A stretch of DNA of 64,000 nucleotides, taken from assembly GCA_016859345.1 (NCBI GenBank), contig CM029114.1, positions 17,567,501 through 17,631,500 of the forward strand, read 5' to 3'. The translations under genes and the position numbers were made by a program. Shown here piece by piece: positions 49,031 to 62,108 of the stretch. The DNA comes from Istiophorus platypterus (lineage: Eukaryota; Chordata; Actinopteri; Istiophoriformes; Istiophoridae). Each line of letters starts with the position of its first letter. Within the stretch, counting starts at the first letter, position 1. The notes under the pieces are model-generated. The model did no database searches. It had not been told where the DNA came from and worked only from the letters and a program-made list of their open reading frames with translations.

Positions 49031-49849
49031 CATTTGATGTCCTCATCTCTTTTGTGAAAACTCAGTGTGAAAAGTTCGAGGCTTAAAGAATGGTTTTACA
49101 TTTTTTTTTTCCACATTGGTCTTAAATGAATATTCATGTCAATATGAAACTGTTACTGGTTACTCTTAATAAAAAAAACAAAACAAAAACAAACTGGTAA
49201 CAGTTCTCCCCGTTCATGTGGGTTGAAATGAAATGATTCCTCCCTGAGGTGATATCAGTCTAAATGTTTTGTTGTTGTTGTAGGTGTGTTTGTTTTTATC
49301 CCCCCCCCCTTTCAACCCTAAGGGAATGATTACCCATAATGGGTTTAAGAGCTACTGTAGATAACCTTCAAATTCAGACAAGTTTACTTTGACGGTGCCA
49401 TGGGGGGTAGAAAAACTTTGTTAGTTATCTGAGGATCAGTGTCACGGTGAAGTAGCGTGCCTACAACTCAGTGATGCATAACTTTAGTGTTCTGCCAGTT
49501 CATGTGCCTGCCGATTTACTTGTATGTAATTTAAATACATGCTGGAACACACGTTTGGACACCAGCAGATTAACATCCTGCATATTTTACATTTTTACAT
49601 ATATTACATTGTAAAATCCAGAAACGTATGACGATCCTACGAAGACCCAAAAGGCTCAGTATTCTATAAGATATCGAGTGAGCTCATCCAGACGATGCAA
49701 CAGCCTGTTTCTCAGGGCGCTCCAACCTTTTCACACGCCGCAATAACTATTTATCCCTTTATTTTTATTTTTTAAAAGTTCATTAAATAAAAAGTAACAT
49801 CAAGGTGAGAAGGAAGCGTCATTTTTGAATGTCTGTTTGCTGCAGGGGC

Positions 49850-50945
49850 TGTTCTTACTTCATAAATCGGCAAAACGTGTAACTTTTCACACAACTAAGT
49901 GTGACGCGTCTGTTACAGGTGTACGACACCTGTGGGGGTTCCACTGGGATAACAGCGCCGCCCGCAGGTCGTCGCTGGAACTGCACAAACCACGCATGCC
50001 GGCTCGTTATCGAAACAAACTCCGACCGAAACCAAATAATATCAACTCCGTGTTCAGCATATTTACACCGGCGCCTACTAATGCAGATCCCGCGGACGGA
50101 GCCGATTTTGACCACAGACCGAACGGGCCAGTTATAATCACCATCGCGCCACATTAGTGTCGTTCTCCTGTGCGAGTTGCGTGTGTTTGTGTCGCAGTTG
50201 CTGGAGGTGAACCTTGCTAGCCAGATGCTAACGGTCGCAGCGGTCGCAGCAGCCCGGCGAGTAGCCGCATCGTTTGCCAGAGTTGCGAGGCGGACATTAC
50301 CGCCATTTAAGATTTCTCACAGAGAAAAAGACCAAGCCGGGATATTGAGGATATTGTTTGTTACATATTATTTAAGAAGAGACCCAGGCTTAAGTAACGC
50401 AACTTAACATACGCTAACGTTGTAGCTAATTAGCTTTGCTAGAAAGTTCTGTGTTCAGCCCGGCAGATAAAGCGTTAGATAACGTTAGACCGTTCAGAAA
50501 CTTTTACGGATTGTCGCAATAAGTGTAAAACGTGGTGTATCTGGAGCTGGCAGCGGCGGTGGCCGTCACCTCCATCAGTCCTTGACAGACTTCGTTGTCC
50601 GGTAAGAGGAGCTAATATGCTAAGTTAGCTTGCTAGCTTTAAATGCGTGTGGCTAACTGCGAAGCTAGGCGATCTCCTCCAAAAATAAACGAACTGTCGG
50701 AGCAGACGGGTTTACGGTGTTTGTTTTCAAAGCAGTGGCATTTCTTTAACCAGACGATAAGCAGCTGACTTGTCAGCGTTAGCCTGTCCTGTCCTGAGGG
50801 ACCGGCGTCCTCCTGCCTTCATCTCCACGTATAAGCTAGCGGTGAGTAGCCTGCTGCTACCGGCTTCTTAAACTCTTAACACTGTTTGAAATTAGGACTC
50901 TTGTGCTTGACTCATCGCTGCCTGTCTGGTTTCTCCTCTTTCAGT
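49850..50945 (+). promoter_or_regulatory. slc25a38: CpG-rich promoter and noncoding leader of slc25a38
   Basis: CpG density rises sharply from about 49.9 to 50.9 kb. Donor-like sites occur after 50601 (gtaagagg) and after 50841 (gtgagtag), and either could join the acceptor ctctttcag at 50944. The open frames of about 100 codons in this block on both strands look like stop-poor CpG sequence, not genes. The transcription start is not determined. Confidence 0.5.
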
Positions 50946-51046
50946 AACTTTGGCTGAAATCAACCGCGATCAAAACGGCAGCAGAGGAAGAGGAAGAACA
51001 GGGCTCGTCCGGCTCAACTTCCAGGTCAAAGATGGAGCTAGCCGCG
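50945..51046 (+). CDS. slc25a38: slc25a38 first coding exon (short)
   Basis: The acceptor is at 50944 and the donor gtgagt follows 51046. Only ATG GAG CTA GCC GCG (51032-51046) is coding, giving MELAA joined to AHPALKAFMCGSLSGT. The frame upstream is open back to a TAA at the exon start but has no earlier Met. The N-terminus is thus shorter than the human one. The rest of the exon is 5' UTR. Confidence 0.75.
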
Positions 51047-52448
51047 GTGAGTGCACCTGCTGGCTGCCGTATCATGATCATCGTGATAATTCAGACAGAC
51101 AAGCGCCTCGGTTAAACCATAGTTTATTAGTATTTATGCTCAAACTGTTAAACTAGTTGATGGAAATAAAACCAATGTGTTAGAGCAAGCAGTTTTAATA
51201 CCGTTAAAGTGGGCGCTGTGACCTCACAGTAATATCCTGCAGTTAACACATTTTCAATTTAGACTGTTCGTCCAACCATTTAACTTTTTGCTAGATTTGT
51301 CCCACCAAGCTGCAAGTTGTACATAATTAATGGAAAAGAACATCCAGTCCAAGTTAATTGCACAGCAAACATTAAATATTACGCTGTATCCCAGCCGTAG
51401 ACTTATCAGCTAAGACTCAATGGGAGGTATGAGTATATGGATAATGGCAGCGTGTGTTCCAGTTAATTGAATACCTGAATCAGGAAGAAACTTCAACACA
51501 TCATCAAAATCGGACTAAAATCCCATATTATCACATAGAGGTCCTACTGATTGATTTGCAACAATGCCCACAGTAACCTAAGAAACCCAGAGATATTTAA
51601 GCATCATGATACATTTTCTGATGGTGGAAACCTCCATGTTGTCTAACAGTATTGCCCACCTCTATTTGAACCCACAGGACAAAATCGGCTGCCTTTTAGC
51701 TGGTTGCTAAAGTTCGCTGGTGATATGTTTGAGACCTAACTGTCAGGAGCAACACTGAACGCCAAAAATTCTTGAATGTTTTCCCTTAAACATGAAATAA
51801 TGATTAACGTCCTGCCCATGTTAATGGAAAGCAGACTCCAGGTCTCTGAAACCACCTGATAAACAAAATCAAAATAAAGCAGAATCTGAAAGAATATTAT
51901 TGGTTCATGATTGTTTGATCTTTATCACAAGTGGGACAGAAGTTATGTGAAGGGAATAATGGAAACATGGGATTGAGTTTTTTAAAACCACACAGGCCAG
52001 AAGCAAATGTCTGAAGTCACCCTGACAACTTGTTCTCAAAGTTTGATTTTGGTTATTAATAATGGGCTATTTTTGATTAAGTTAGATAGTGAGGAAGTTT
52101 GTGCCCTCTTGTCACCTCCCAGATACATGATTATAAGCAGATTTATAGATCGCTACTTAACAACTTGTGCAAATTGACTCCTACTATTATTAGTGACCCA
52201 TATTTAAAGCAGCCCCAACACACACATAAACTAACACACACAGCCACTTTATGACTCATGACGTATGACAAAGATGTGGTTTAGCAGTGAGCTTCGTCTG
52301 GGGGGGGGGTCTTAAATACAGATGTGTGGGTAAAGCAGGCTGGATTAAAAATCTGCTTTGGCTTTGAAAGGGGGGGCGTAGCACAAGAGGCAGCCATTGT
52401 AGGTTGGTGGGAGAGAGAGAAACCAAGAGAGAGGGTAAGGGACGTTTA

Positions 52449-52492
<44 letters not shown>

Positions 52493-53580
52493 CCAGAGAT
52501 GGAGGTGTTTTTTATAATATTCTATTTGTAACAGCAGCATCACAGATAGAGGGAGTTGAAAGAGGGCATAATGCAGGAAAAACAGGATTCTCAGAGCCGA
52601 GCCCCAGGCAGCCTTGGGAAGGTAGGTTGTGTGCATAGAAGCTGTATATAGTATGTATTGAATGTTGTGTGTATAGAAGACATTTAATGTATAGTCCAAA
52701 CAGTTTATTTAGTTGTTTATATCGTTGCTATAATAGTGGTCATTGTAATTTCCTTAGGAGAAGCATTTTCCTCTTCCCTATTTCCATGTTTTTCTGTGTC
52801 TTTACCTTCAAATGCAGCTAAATTAAGTGTCTGACTGTCTGCCCATGTCTGATTCTCCCCATAGCCAATGTGTGTTGTGTGGTGTGTGAGTTGTGTGATG
52901 TGTGTGTGCGCGTGTGTGCGTGCGTGCGTGCGTGTGTGCTGTCGCTGCACATCTCCATCATCTCCACTGTGTCGGAACCTGGCCTCTCCTCTGTTTACAG
53001 CTTTGTTGTTCTATAAGGATGTAACTCTCCCACAAGGGCATATCTCTGTTGTGGCAGGATTTTTGATGCAGATATTTGCTTGGATCATGTTTTCCCCAGT
53101 GTTAACAAGAGGTGACAAAATAGGGAGAATGACTTTGAATGGTGTATTTTCTGATTATACTTTTTACACTGACTAATCCTTTATATTTCTCTTTGCCTTA
53201 TCCCCTTCCTCTTTCTCTGTCTCTCTCCTTTGTGTCTATTATTCCAATTTCTCTCTACTTTCTGTCTTCTCCTTCTCTCTGTCCACTCCCTGTCTACCAT
53301 TTCTCTCTCTTGTCACTTCTTTCCCTTTTGCCCTCTCTTTGCCATTCCCCAATTCCTTCTCTCTTGATATCCCTCTCTGTCTCCCTTCTCCATCGTCCCT
53401 CTCTTTCTGTCTGGCATTATTCTCAGGCTCACCCGGCTCTCAAAGCCTTTATGTGTGGTTCTCTCAGCGGCACCTGCTCTACACTGCTCTTCCAGCCTTT
53501 GGATCTGGTGAAAACACGGCTGCAGACTCTGCAGAAAAATGCGAAGCTGGGGTGTGTATGCATGCATAACATGCAGACAC

Positions 53581-53649
<69 letters not shown>

Positions 53650-53652
53650 TGT

Positions 53653-53699
<47 letters not shown>

Positions 53700-56600
53700 C
53701 ATGCAGACACACATTTTACATATTCCGCCTTCATACCATCAGACACAAGTAGATAATCGTGCCTCCAATGTTAGCCTTGTTTGTCCCTCCCTATTTTCTC
53801 TCTCTGACTCTGACTTACACACACCATGATAAGCAATATGCTCTCCAGCCATGTATGACAACACAACAAGCAGGCATGCACACACATACACACATCATGG
53901 CAGGACAAAATCTGAGGGCATTTCCAGCCTGAATCTGATGTTATGAACCGTCTAGAGCAATTAGTCACACCAGCACCATGTAATGATACTGTCAGGTTGA
54001 TGGGTAAAAGAGAAGAACAAATGCTAATTGGCTAAAACTGGACATTTATTTTTAAGAATGATCCACAGTTGAAGGATATGCTTTAGCTCCAATTTTGAGA
54101 GTATTATATTGGTTGTTAATGATTGCTCAATGGCATGTAGGTCACATTATGAAAATCTAAACTGTTTATCAATTACTTGTTTATCTTTTATAGTGTGTAG
54201 GTTTTCATATGTTGTGTTTCTAACCATTCCTGAACTTTATCCTGCAGTGCACCGAAGGTGGGGATGTTTACTGTTTTCCTCAATATTATTAGAACAGAGA
54301 ATTTCTTCAGTCTGTGGAAGGGCGTTTCACCTGTGAGTATCTGTCCTTATTTATTTTCAGAATTTGCAGTAATTTCTGCTGTTATATTCTGTTTTTGCAT
54401 GTAGGCAGTAGTCACTAAGGGCTTTTTTCCTCCAGTAGAGCTCTGTGTGCACTCTTTATGTCCTTCAGCTTACATTTGTGTTACCTCTCTGTCTCTTGCC
54501 AGCGACACTTTGTGAAAATAAGTCTACTTTTCATTTCAAATAGAACATAGTTATTGTTCTGTCAGAATGCAAAGTTTATTAAAACAGCATACATTTAGTA
54601 CAGTGGTTCTGTTGAAGAACACACATCTTTATCATTTATAGTTTTATTTGACTTATTAAAACTGTTTTCAATTACCATGATAGTCAGTAAGTGACATAAG
54701 TATTTGGACAGTGCCACAATTTTCATATTTTTGCCTCTGTACAATAGATTTGAAACAAAGCCATCAGGATGTGATGAAGTGCAGAATTCAAGTTTTAACT
54801 CAGGGGTTTTAACAAAAATATATCAAATAAACTGTTAAGGGATTAAAGCCATTTTTATACAGTCCCTGCATTTTAAGAGGCTAAAAAGATTTGGACAAAC
54901 CAACTTAATTTTAAATATAAGGAGTATTTTTAATTCTTGAAAATCCTTTACAGTCGATGACTGCTTGAAGTCTAGAACACATAGATATCACCAAATGCTG
55001 GGTTTCCTCCCTTGAGATGCTTTGCCAAACCTTTACTGGCCTTTACTTTCTGCAGTTAGATCAAGGTCGGTTGACTGACTTGGCCATTGAAGAACATTAT
55101 ATTTCTTTGCCTTGAGAAGCTTTTGGGTTGTGTTGTCTGTTTATTTCTGGTCATTATGCATCTGAACTGTGAAGCACCATCCTATCAGTTTTACAGCATT
55201 GGGTTAAATCTGAGCAAATTCTATAGCCCTATATATACACTTCAGAATTAATCCATTATCAGTGTGATCCAGCTCCATTTGCAGTCGTACATGCCAATGC
55301 CATAACACTGCCTCCACCATGATTGACAGATGATGCGGTGGCTTTGGATCATGAGCCGTTATTTTCCTTCTCCATTCTCTTCTCTTCCCATTATTCTGGT
55401 TCAAGTTAATCTTGGTTTACATCTGTCTAAAGAATCTTGTTCAAGAGCGGTTCAGGCTATTTTAGATGTTTTCTGGTAACGTCTAAACTGGCTTTTCTGT
55501 TCTTAAGTGTGACCAGTCGTTTCCTCCTTGTAGTAAACCTTCTGTATCTACATTCAAGAAAGTGTCTCTTGATTGTAGACTTTGACAGTTATATGCCAAC
55601 CTCCTTGAGTGTTCTTGACCTGACTAGATGTTATCTAAGGCTTTAACCCAGGAAAGAATTCTCTGATCATCCACTTAGTTGTCTGCTGTGATCTTCCAGG
55701 CCTTTTGGTGTTGCTGAGCTCGCCATACCATTCCTTCTTTTTTTATGAATGTACCAAATTGTTGACTTGGCCTCTCCTTAAGTTTCTGATCTCTGTCTAT
55801 TAGTTTTGTTTTGGTTTTTGAGCCTAATGATGGTCTCCTTCATTTACATCATTTGGACCACATACTGAGAGTTCCCATGAACAGCTAACAAATACAAAGT
55901 CAACACTTGGCATCAACTCCAGACCTTTTACCTGCTTCAGTTGTCTTGAAATAACGAGGGACCAGGCCACATCTGGCTATGAAAATCATTGTTAGTTAGT
56001 TTTCCCACAACTTTTGAGCCCCTGAAAATGAGAAACTTGGTATAAAAAACTGCAATTCCTGAATGGTTAATGTGAAATTTTTGTGAAACCTTTTTTAATT
56101 AAAGCTTAAAGTCTACATTACAGTCACATCTTCGTGGCTTCATTTCAAATCCTCTGTGGTGATGTACAGGAGCAAAATTATGAAAATGTTGTCACTGTCC
56201 AATACTTTTTTTCTTCTAAAGCCTGCATCACATTAAGCAAAAAGCTGACTAAAAGACACGTTAAACACTTGTATTTCTCTTTGGCAGTCATTTGTGCGCT
56301 GCATCCCCGGAGTCGGCATCTACTTCAGTACTTTATACTCCCTGAAGCAGCACTTCTTCCTTGACCGGGCACCCAACGCTGGTGAGGCTGTTCTTCTTGG
56401 AGTAGGTGCCAGAGCTGTGGCTGGTGTCAGTATGCTGCCATTTACTGTCATCAAAACACGCTTTGAAGTGAGTAACAGTTTCTTTACATACTCAAAGCAG
56501 TGTCTCCCACAGAATTAAACTAGATGTATGTACATATACATAGAATTTGTTGTTAATGCATGATTGATTTTAGTCAGTGGCAGTGATTAATGATTTGTCT

Positions 56601-58869
56601 TGATCTGTTATTGAACCTGCCTCTACTGTTTTGTTATCAGCTACTTTGTCTGTGCGATTTCATCCTGGAATAAAAAGGCCTTCAGCAGATAGATGTTTTC
56701 AATAGATGACAATAATTACAATTTTTTGATCGAACAAATTTCATGAACAACCAAGTAACAAGAAGAAAGGAAGCTCCTTTTTGCAGGACTGTTGGCTTAC
56801 TAATATGTTGGATGAGTATTATTTTATGTCTTCAGGCACTTGTTTAAAATACAAGTGGTGGGATGTATCTAATTTTCTTGCTCTGGTTCAGAAACATGAA
56901 GTCCCTCCTTGTAATCTGGCCTATAGGTTTACTTTCTGCTGCAGGAGAACACCGCAGAGGATATTTTTGTCTACTTTGGAATTTATATTTTGAACAAGTT
57001 AATTTTTCTTAAATTTGTTGCATTTGCATTCAGCAAAGAGGAACACATCCATCTTCACTTTACTCATTTCACATGAACATTGTGCTCATTGGCTGCCATG
57101 ACACTGTATAGCTGACAATAACAAGATGGTGACTGACTAACTCTGAAGCAAAATCATGAGTGAGAGACATTGTACCCAATTAATCATTATTCAGCCTAGC
57201 TTCCAGTAATGAATGACCACAAATTACAACTGGTAGCCCACATGGCTCCTAGCTTCATAAAAGCAATCATGTAAATTAACATGTTCAACATTCATTGTAG
57301 ATATTTCTCCTTTGTTTTAGAGTGGCTGTTACAATTATGTTAGTGTGGCTGGAGCTCTGAGGAGTATGTATAAGACAGAAGGAATCAGGGCTCTGTTCTC
57401 GGGTCTGACGGCCACGCTGCTCCGAGACGCTCCGTTCTCAGGCATCTATGTCATGTTCTATAGCCAGACCAAGAGGGCGCTACCTCAAGGTGAGAGCCAC
57501 ACTGCATCAGCAAATGTAATGGAGGTCATGAAAATGTGAGGCCCTATTTTCTAGCTTCTACCTCAGAGAATTCAAACTAGTATATACTCTGCTATTTAGT
57601 GCCTTTTTAAATTAAGTGGGTTTTTGGTGTTTTTACTGTTTTCGTCTTAAACTGGAAGGTTTTTCATGCAGCTGGATGGCCACCAATACAAACTGCATTT
57701 CCATCCACCTGTTTTAATGTGCATTTTGTAATATTCAATAAATAAACTAGGCAGTGATTAATGATTTGTCCTGTTAAATGAGTGGAAACCATAAATTTAA
57801 TAAAAAGTAAGACTGAAAAAAAGGAACATTCCAAAAACCCTTGGCCAAGTTAGAAAAGTTGGTGGACTGATTAAAAACAAAATGTAGTACAATGGAAACA
57901 GACTTGGCAAATATTATGATGTACATGAAGCCTGTGGCCTAAATCTCATTCGTCATTGGAGAGATTTTACAATATTCCTACCACATTTTCCACAGTTTTC
58001 CATTGTTAAAAGTTTGACTGGCACTTTTTTAATTACACTCTCTCACTGTAAAACTTATTCAGCACTGACGTAATGACACCTGACTGGAGAATTAGCACCA
58101 ACTGTTCTCTGTATCTCAATGAATCACCTCCTAAACTGTAGTGGGTGGAAATGGGAATTAATTTTCTTATTTTCATTTGTTTGTATTCTTGACCACTGTG
58201 TTTATTTCAGTGAGTACAACAAAGCTGCACAACACCCTTAATTGCCTAGTCAGGTACTTTCGGTTGATATTATCTTAAATTTATCACTCAGAATGTGTTG
58301 TATGACAAATAACAACAAACCTAAGTACAGAAATACCAAAGATATAATATCCCTCTCAGTCGTGGTCACAGTGTAATCAGATGTGCACCTGACAGTGCAA
58401 ATTAGTATACTCATCTGCTTTCTCCTAATACATGGTCTCTCTTCTCTCTCAGAGGTGGCTTTGTCAGCCTATTCCCCACTGGTGAACTTCAGCTGTGGGC
58501 TGGTGGCTGGTGTCATGGCGTCATTGGTCACGCAGCCTGCAGACGTGGTGAAGACCCACATTCAAGTCAGCCCATCTCACTGCAGCACAGCAGATGCTAT
58601 TCGCTACATCTACATGGTGTGTGCTCATTGAGTCATTGTACTGCATGTACATGTCTGAGAAGCAGTAATGTTGTTGACAAGAAGTGTATGAGATTGCTAC
58701 TAAACCAATATCTTACTGAACTTTCCTGCTCTGTCCTCTCCCTTAGGAACATGGCATGAATGGTTTTTTTCGTGGGGCTGTACCAAGGTCTCTTCGGCGC
58801 ACCTTGATGGCAGCCATGGCTTGGACTGTATATGAACAGCTGATGGCTCGAATGGGCCTCAAATCCTGA
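51032..58869 (+). CDS. slc25a38: Mitochondrial glycine transporter SLC25A38, complete
   Basis: A mitochondrial carrier of the inner membrane that imports glycine for 5-aminolevulinate and haem synthesis; loss in humans causes sideroblastic anaemia. Coding exons: 51032-51046, 53427-53551, 54248-54332, 56288-56467, 57321-57489, 58453-58616, 58747-58869. All phases agree, giving 286 aa (human about 304). The three carrier repeats are marked by QPLDLVKTRLQ, LPFTVIKTRFE and QPADVVKTHIQ. The second lacks the usual acidic residue, as in the human protein. The end AMAWTVYEQLMARMGLKS is almost identical to human. Teleosts have a and b copies, and I cannot tell which this is. Confidence 0.95.
51047..53426 (+). 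other. slc25a38 intron 1
   Basis: 2.4 kb with a poly-G run near 52301, a GT/GA microsatellite at 52450-52492, a GTGC/GTGT-rich stretch at 52866-52940 and a long CT-rich stretch (53190-53410) before the acceptor. No gene is seen. Confidence 0.6.
52450..52492. repeat. GT/GA microsatellite
   Basis: (TG)n to about 52468, then (AG)n to 52492. Confidence 0.9.
53427..53551 (+). CDS. slc25a38: slc25a38 exon 2, first carrier signature
   Basis: Encodes AHPALKAFMCGSLSGT, CSTLLFQPLDLVKTRLQTLQ and KNAKLG. PLDLVK is the PxDxx[KR] signature closing helix 1. The donor gtgtgt is followed 33 nt later by a long TG repeat. Confidence 0.94.
53584..53691. repeat. TG/GA microsatellite beside the slc25a38 exon 2 donor
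   Basis: About 30 TG units (53584-53643), a short break, then about 19 GA units (53654-53691). Confidence 0.93.
54248..54332 (+). CDS. slc25a38: slc25a38 exon 3
   Basis: Encodes APKVGMFTVFLNIIRTENFF and SLWKGVSP, the matrix helix and [DE]Gx-like turn of repeat 1. The acceptor is cctgcag and the donor gtgagt. Confidence 0.93.
54697..56207 (-). mobile_element. Decayed Tc1/mariner element in slc25a38 intron 3
   Basis: The left end aagtatttggacagtgccac and the reverse complement of the right end (aagtattggacagtgacaac, ending near 56207) form inverted repeats of about 45 bp. The interior reads as a broken Tc1 transposase on the minus strand, with the typical cataacactgcctccaccat and catctgtctaaagaatctt blocks near 55300-55440. 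About 1.5 kb. It is a different Tc1 lineage from the copy at 9791. Confidence 0.85.
56288..56467 (+). CDS. slc25a38: slc25a38 exon 4, second carrier signature
   Basis: 60 codons: SFVRCIPGVGIYFSTLYSLK, then GVGARAVAGVSMLPFTVIKT and RFE. The Tc1 remnant ends about 80 bp before its acceptor. Confidence 0.94.
57321..57489 (+). CDS. slc25a38: slc25a38 exon 5
   Basis: Encodes SGCYNYVSVAGALRSMYKTE and LFSGLTATLLRDAPFSGIYV, ending ALPQ. It forms the matrix helix and helix 4 of repeat 2. Confidence 0.94.
57490..58452 (+). other. slc25a38 intron 5
   Basis: About 1 kb of AT-rich intron. No repeat family, RNA or coding signal recognised. Confidence 0.6.
58453..58869 (+). CDS. slc25a38: slc25a38 exons 6-7, third carrier signature and stop
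   Basis: Two exons, 58453-58616 and 58747-58869. NFSCGLVAGVMASLVTQPAD runs into the VVKTHIQ signature. Then EHGMNGFFRGAVPRSLRRTL leads to the GLKS end and TGA at 58867. Confidence 0.94.
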
Positions 58870-59057
58870 AGAGCAACAGTGCTGAGCTGTGAAAAAAAGA
58901 TGGCATTTGAAGAGAAAATTATCTATTCTCCGTGAAGGCATCATGCAAGAAGAAAGGGGAACCGAGGAGCTTATGGAGAGTGAGCACAAGCACTACCAAG
59001 ACTTTGAGAAGAGCAACCAGGTGGATACATGTCTGAAAAAAAGAGTGTGAGAATGTC

Positions 59058-59162
<105 letters not shown>

Positions 59163-59701
59163 GAGGGTGGGGATTTTTTCTTTGTATTCAAGTGTTTGTG
59201 GAAATGTGCCTGTTCATGTATGTAGGTGTATAAGTATAAGAGATTGTGATGTTATGCCTGAAACACTCTAAGTCAGTCTTGGACTGAACTGACACTCCCT
59301 GCTGTGAAGTGAACTTATTCCTCCTCTTACTTTTTATGTCTGGACACACTGATGTATGGCTACCACTTGAAAAATGCACTTGACTGAAGACCTGTGTCTC
59401 TGCTGGGCAGCTGTTGACTTTGACAAGTTTTTAGAAAATGCTACCAAGACAAACAGGACATTCAGCAAGCTAGTGTACCACACCTCTGCTGAGGTAGCCA
59501 AAAACAAAAACCCTGCAGAGAAGGGGAGAGGAGCTCTTGCTTCTGCCATATTTATGAAACTTAAGATTGAGCAGTATTTCTTACTTGCCAGTTAATATTA
59601 ACTGACAAGCAGACTTAGAGGCCATTTATTTGTTCCTGGCTCAGACAATCACAGGTGTGCTTTCAACTACAATATGGAAAGAAAATCTAATCAGTAATCA
59701 C

Positions 59702-59707
59702 AATAAA
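59702..59707 (+). promoter_or_regulatory. slc25a38: slc25a38 polyadenylation signal
   Basis: AATAAA about 830 bp after the stop, followed by gcctttgttgcc. Confidence 0.55.
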
Positions 59708-59725
59708 GCCTTTGTTGCCATACTG

Positions 59726-62108
59726 CTCAAAACTATGTTAATTTGAGCTTTGTATAAATCTAAGGGGCATTTTTGCTTGGTGAAACCAGATGTGCTTTTT
59801 AAAGAAATAATGATAGTTACATCTATAGCTAAAATCTATTCAGAACTTTGATGGCATCTCAGTCAGATCAGGATTTTTTTGGATTTTTATGAGTTTTGTA
59901 AAGAAAATAGGAGTTTTTAGGAGTTAAAGTTACCTTGTGGAGTATATAACCACTGGTAGCGCTGTGGAGCAACGTTTTATGAATGCATCCACTTTTTCTT
60001 TGTATCATGCAAACAGGAGCAACACAGTACTCAGTCTTTGCCTCCAGGGTCATGCTATTCTACTTATAGATAGCAGGTAGCAGTAACATACATGCACATA
60101 GCACATAAACAGATTACCAAACTGTGCCAGTACTCTGCCAGTAAAGGACCTTTTTTTAAACCACAATCTCCATGGGGTGAAGTTTTTAGTTTACCTTTGG
60201 GTTCTGTCAAAGGTGAAGGCAAGTTCATGCTGTTCTGCTTATACACAATTAGCAGCAGTAAATTGCAATAAAGCATAGCAATGCTCCAACAAGGAAAAAG
60301 AGGAGGAAGAATTCAAGCTAGCAAACATGGGCATAATCAATGCACAAGTTTAGACAAGAGGAGGGAAATGCATTCAACATGTTCATTAGATCTCAAGGAT
60401 ACACACAGTGTGCTTTGGCGAGAGAAACAATGTAAACGTAACATTTGTTTGTTTACAAGAAAACAGAACACCTTTAATCAAAAACTGAAAAGCAGTTTGT
60501 GTTTTCTGAGTTTGAGTAAGCACTTTTATAATTTGACTTTTTTTCTACAAATTAATTAAATATTTTAATGACAGGGTGAAATATCTCAGATTTTGTTTAG
60601 GTCATTTACCTCCTGTGATTAAAAGAGTAATCTGTTTGCATCTTTCCAAAACATTAAGCTTGCAAGTTAACCATTGCTTAATCGTTGTGCTACTATATTT
60701 ATAAATAATGACACATTATCCATATCAATGCTGGAGAAACGTGGATCTTAACAGTATCCAGCTTCTCTCTGGCTCTTAATAAATGTTTGAGTTAATACCC
60801 AATTATTGGCTGTAAAACATAAAGGCCATATTTTTATGTTACAGTTTTCCTTTCTCAAAGATATTATTTATTAGTTATATTTTTTAAAAAGGTTACATTT
60901 TAAAAGTTATATATGGAGTGGAGAAGGTTGAAAGATTTAATTTTCTGAACAAAATGGATTGTTATGCATCCAACACATTATCTCATCTGTTAGTCTTGGT
61001 AATGTGAGGTCACTAAGGTCACTAATGTCCAGTGAGATCTATGATGTAACAGGGAAGCTTGTGATAAACATCAAAATCGGTATTGGTACCTAACAAGGAT
61101 CAGAGGACTGAGATGAAAACCACCCTTAATAGTACAGGCTGAGCCATGGACTATCTCCAGAAAAAGGCAGATGCGAGTCTACGCAGTTAAACTTGACAGA
61201 TGTGTTTTTTAAAATGGTGAAATTTAGTGCAATGAGACAGGATTCATTTCTAAATCCCTCAGTGTCTACTGTGTAACACAAGCTTTGTATCTAAGTGTGC
61301 CCTACATGTGCCATCATTTAAACATTACCTTGCCGATTATCTTCATCATCATACCAATCCTCTCATCTTTTGTTGTGACTTTATAATACATGGTCATTGT
61401 GATTGTAGATATTTGGATATTTTTTTGACAGATGTTCGCCTGCCTGCCTGCCTAACATCAATAAATTTGCCTTTTTTTCAAAGTAATTTTGACTCTGTTA
61501 TTAGAAATCAAAAGGAGGTTGACCTTGCTTTAACTTTATTTTCTAATGACTATCACATTTTCTTTTTCAGGATAACAACTATCAGTAATGTTACTAAAAG
61601 TGCATGCTGCTACTAAACATTGTCTGATTGCTAAATCAGATTTTAAGCAGTTATTAAGTTATAAAACAGTCTTTGACACAGAATTATAAATGGAATTCAG
61701 ATCATTTTTCAACATTTGATCAAATATTTAAATAATATGTAAGAAAATAAGGTTCGGGAGTTTTTAGACATTGACATAGGTTTGTAGCTCTTCACAAACC
61801 TAGAAAACTTCAAGCTTAAATCACGTTAACTTGATCTTGTCATAATAGTATAAAGGGAGTTCATAGTAGAAATATTTGTACAAACAGAAGAATTTTTAAA
61901 GTATTTTATTAAAGAAAAAAAAATGTAAATAACATCTGGACAAATCATTTTAAAACAAAATCTAATATTTTACTTTTCCAGCAAGAGTGTCATGTTGAAA
62001 ACCAAAATAACGAGAGAGATTTAAAAGCAGATGAAGCTGAGTCTCTCCCGGCAGTCTCAGTTCTCCCTCTCTCCCTTTCTTTGTTAAAAGCTCTGCAGCA
62101 TTTTGGTT
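59726..62108. other. Intergenic, no gene seen
   Basis: AT-rich DNA with a short GCCT repeat near 61437. Several open frames of 60-100 codons have no recognisable domain or splice context. Confidence 0.55.

Noticed and set aside
49825..50157. About 100-codon frames on both strands
   Set aside because: They lie in the CpG-rich slc25a38 promoter, and composition explains the lack of stops.
53139..53756. 205-codon open frame
   Set aside because: Only 53427-53551 is a carrier exon; the remainder reads CT, GT and GA repeats.
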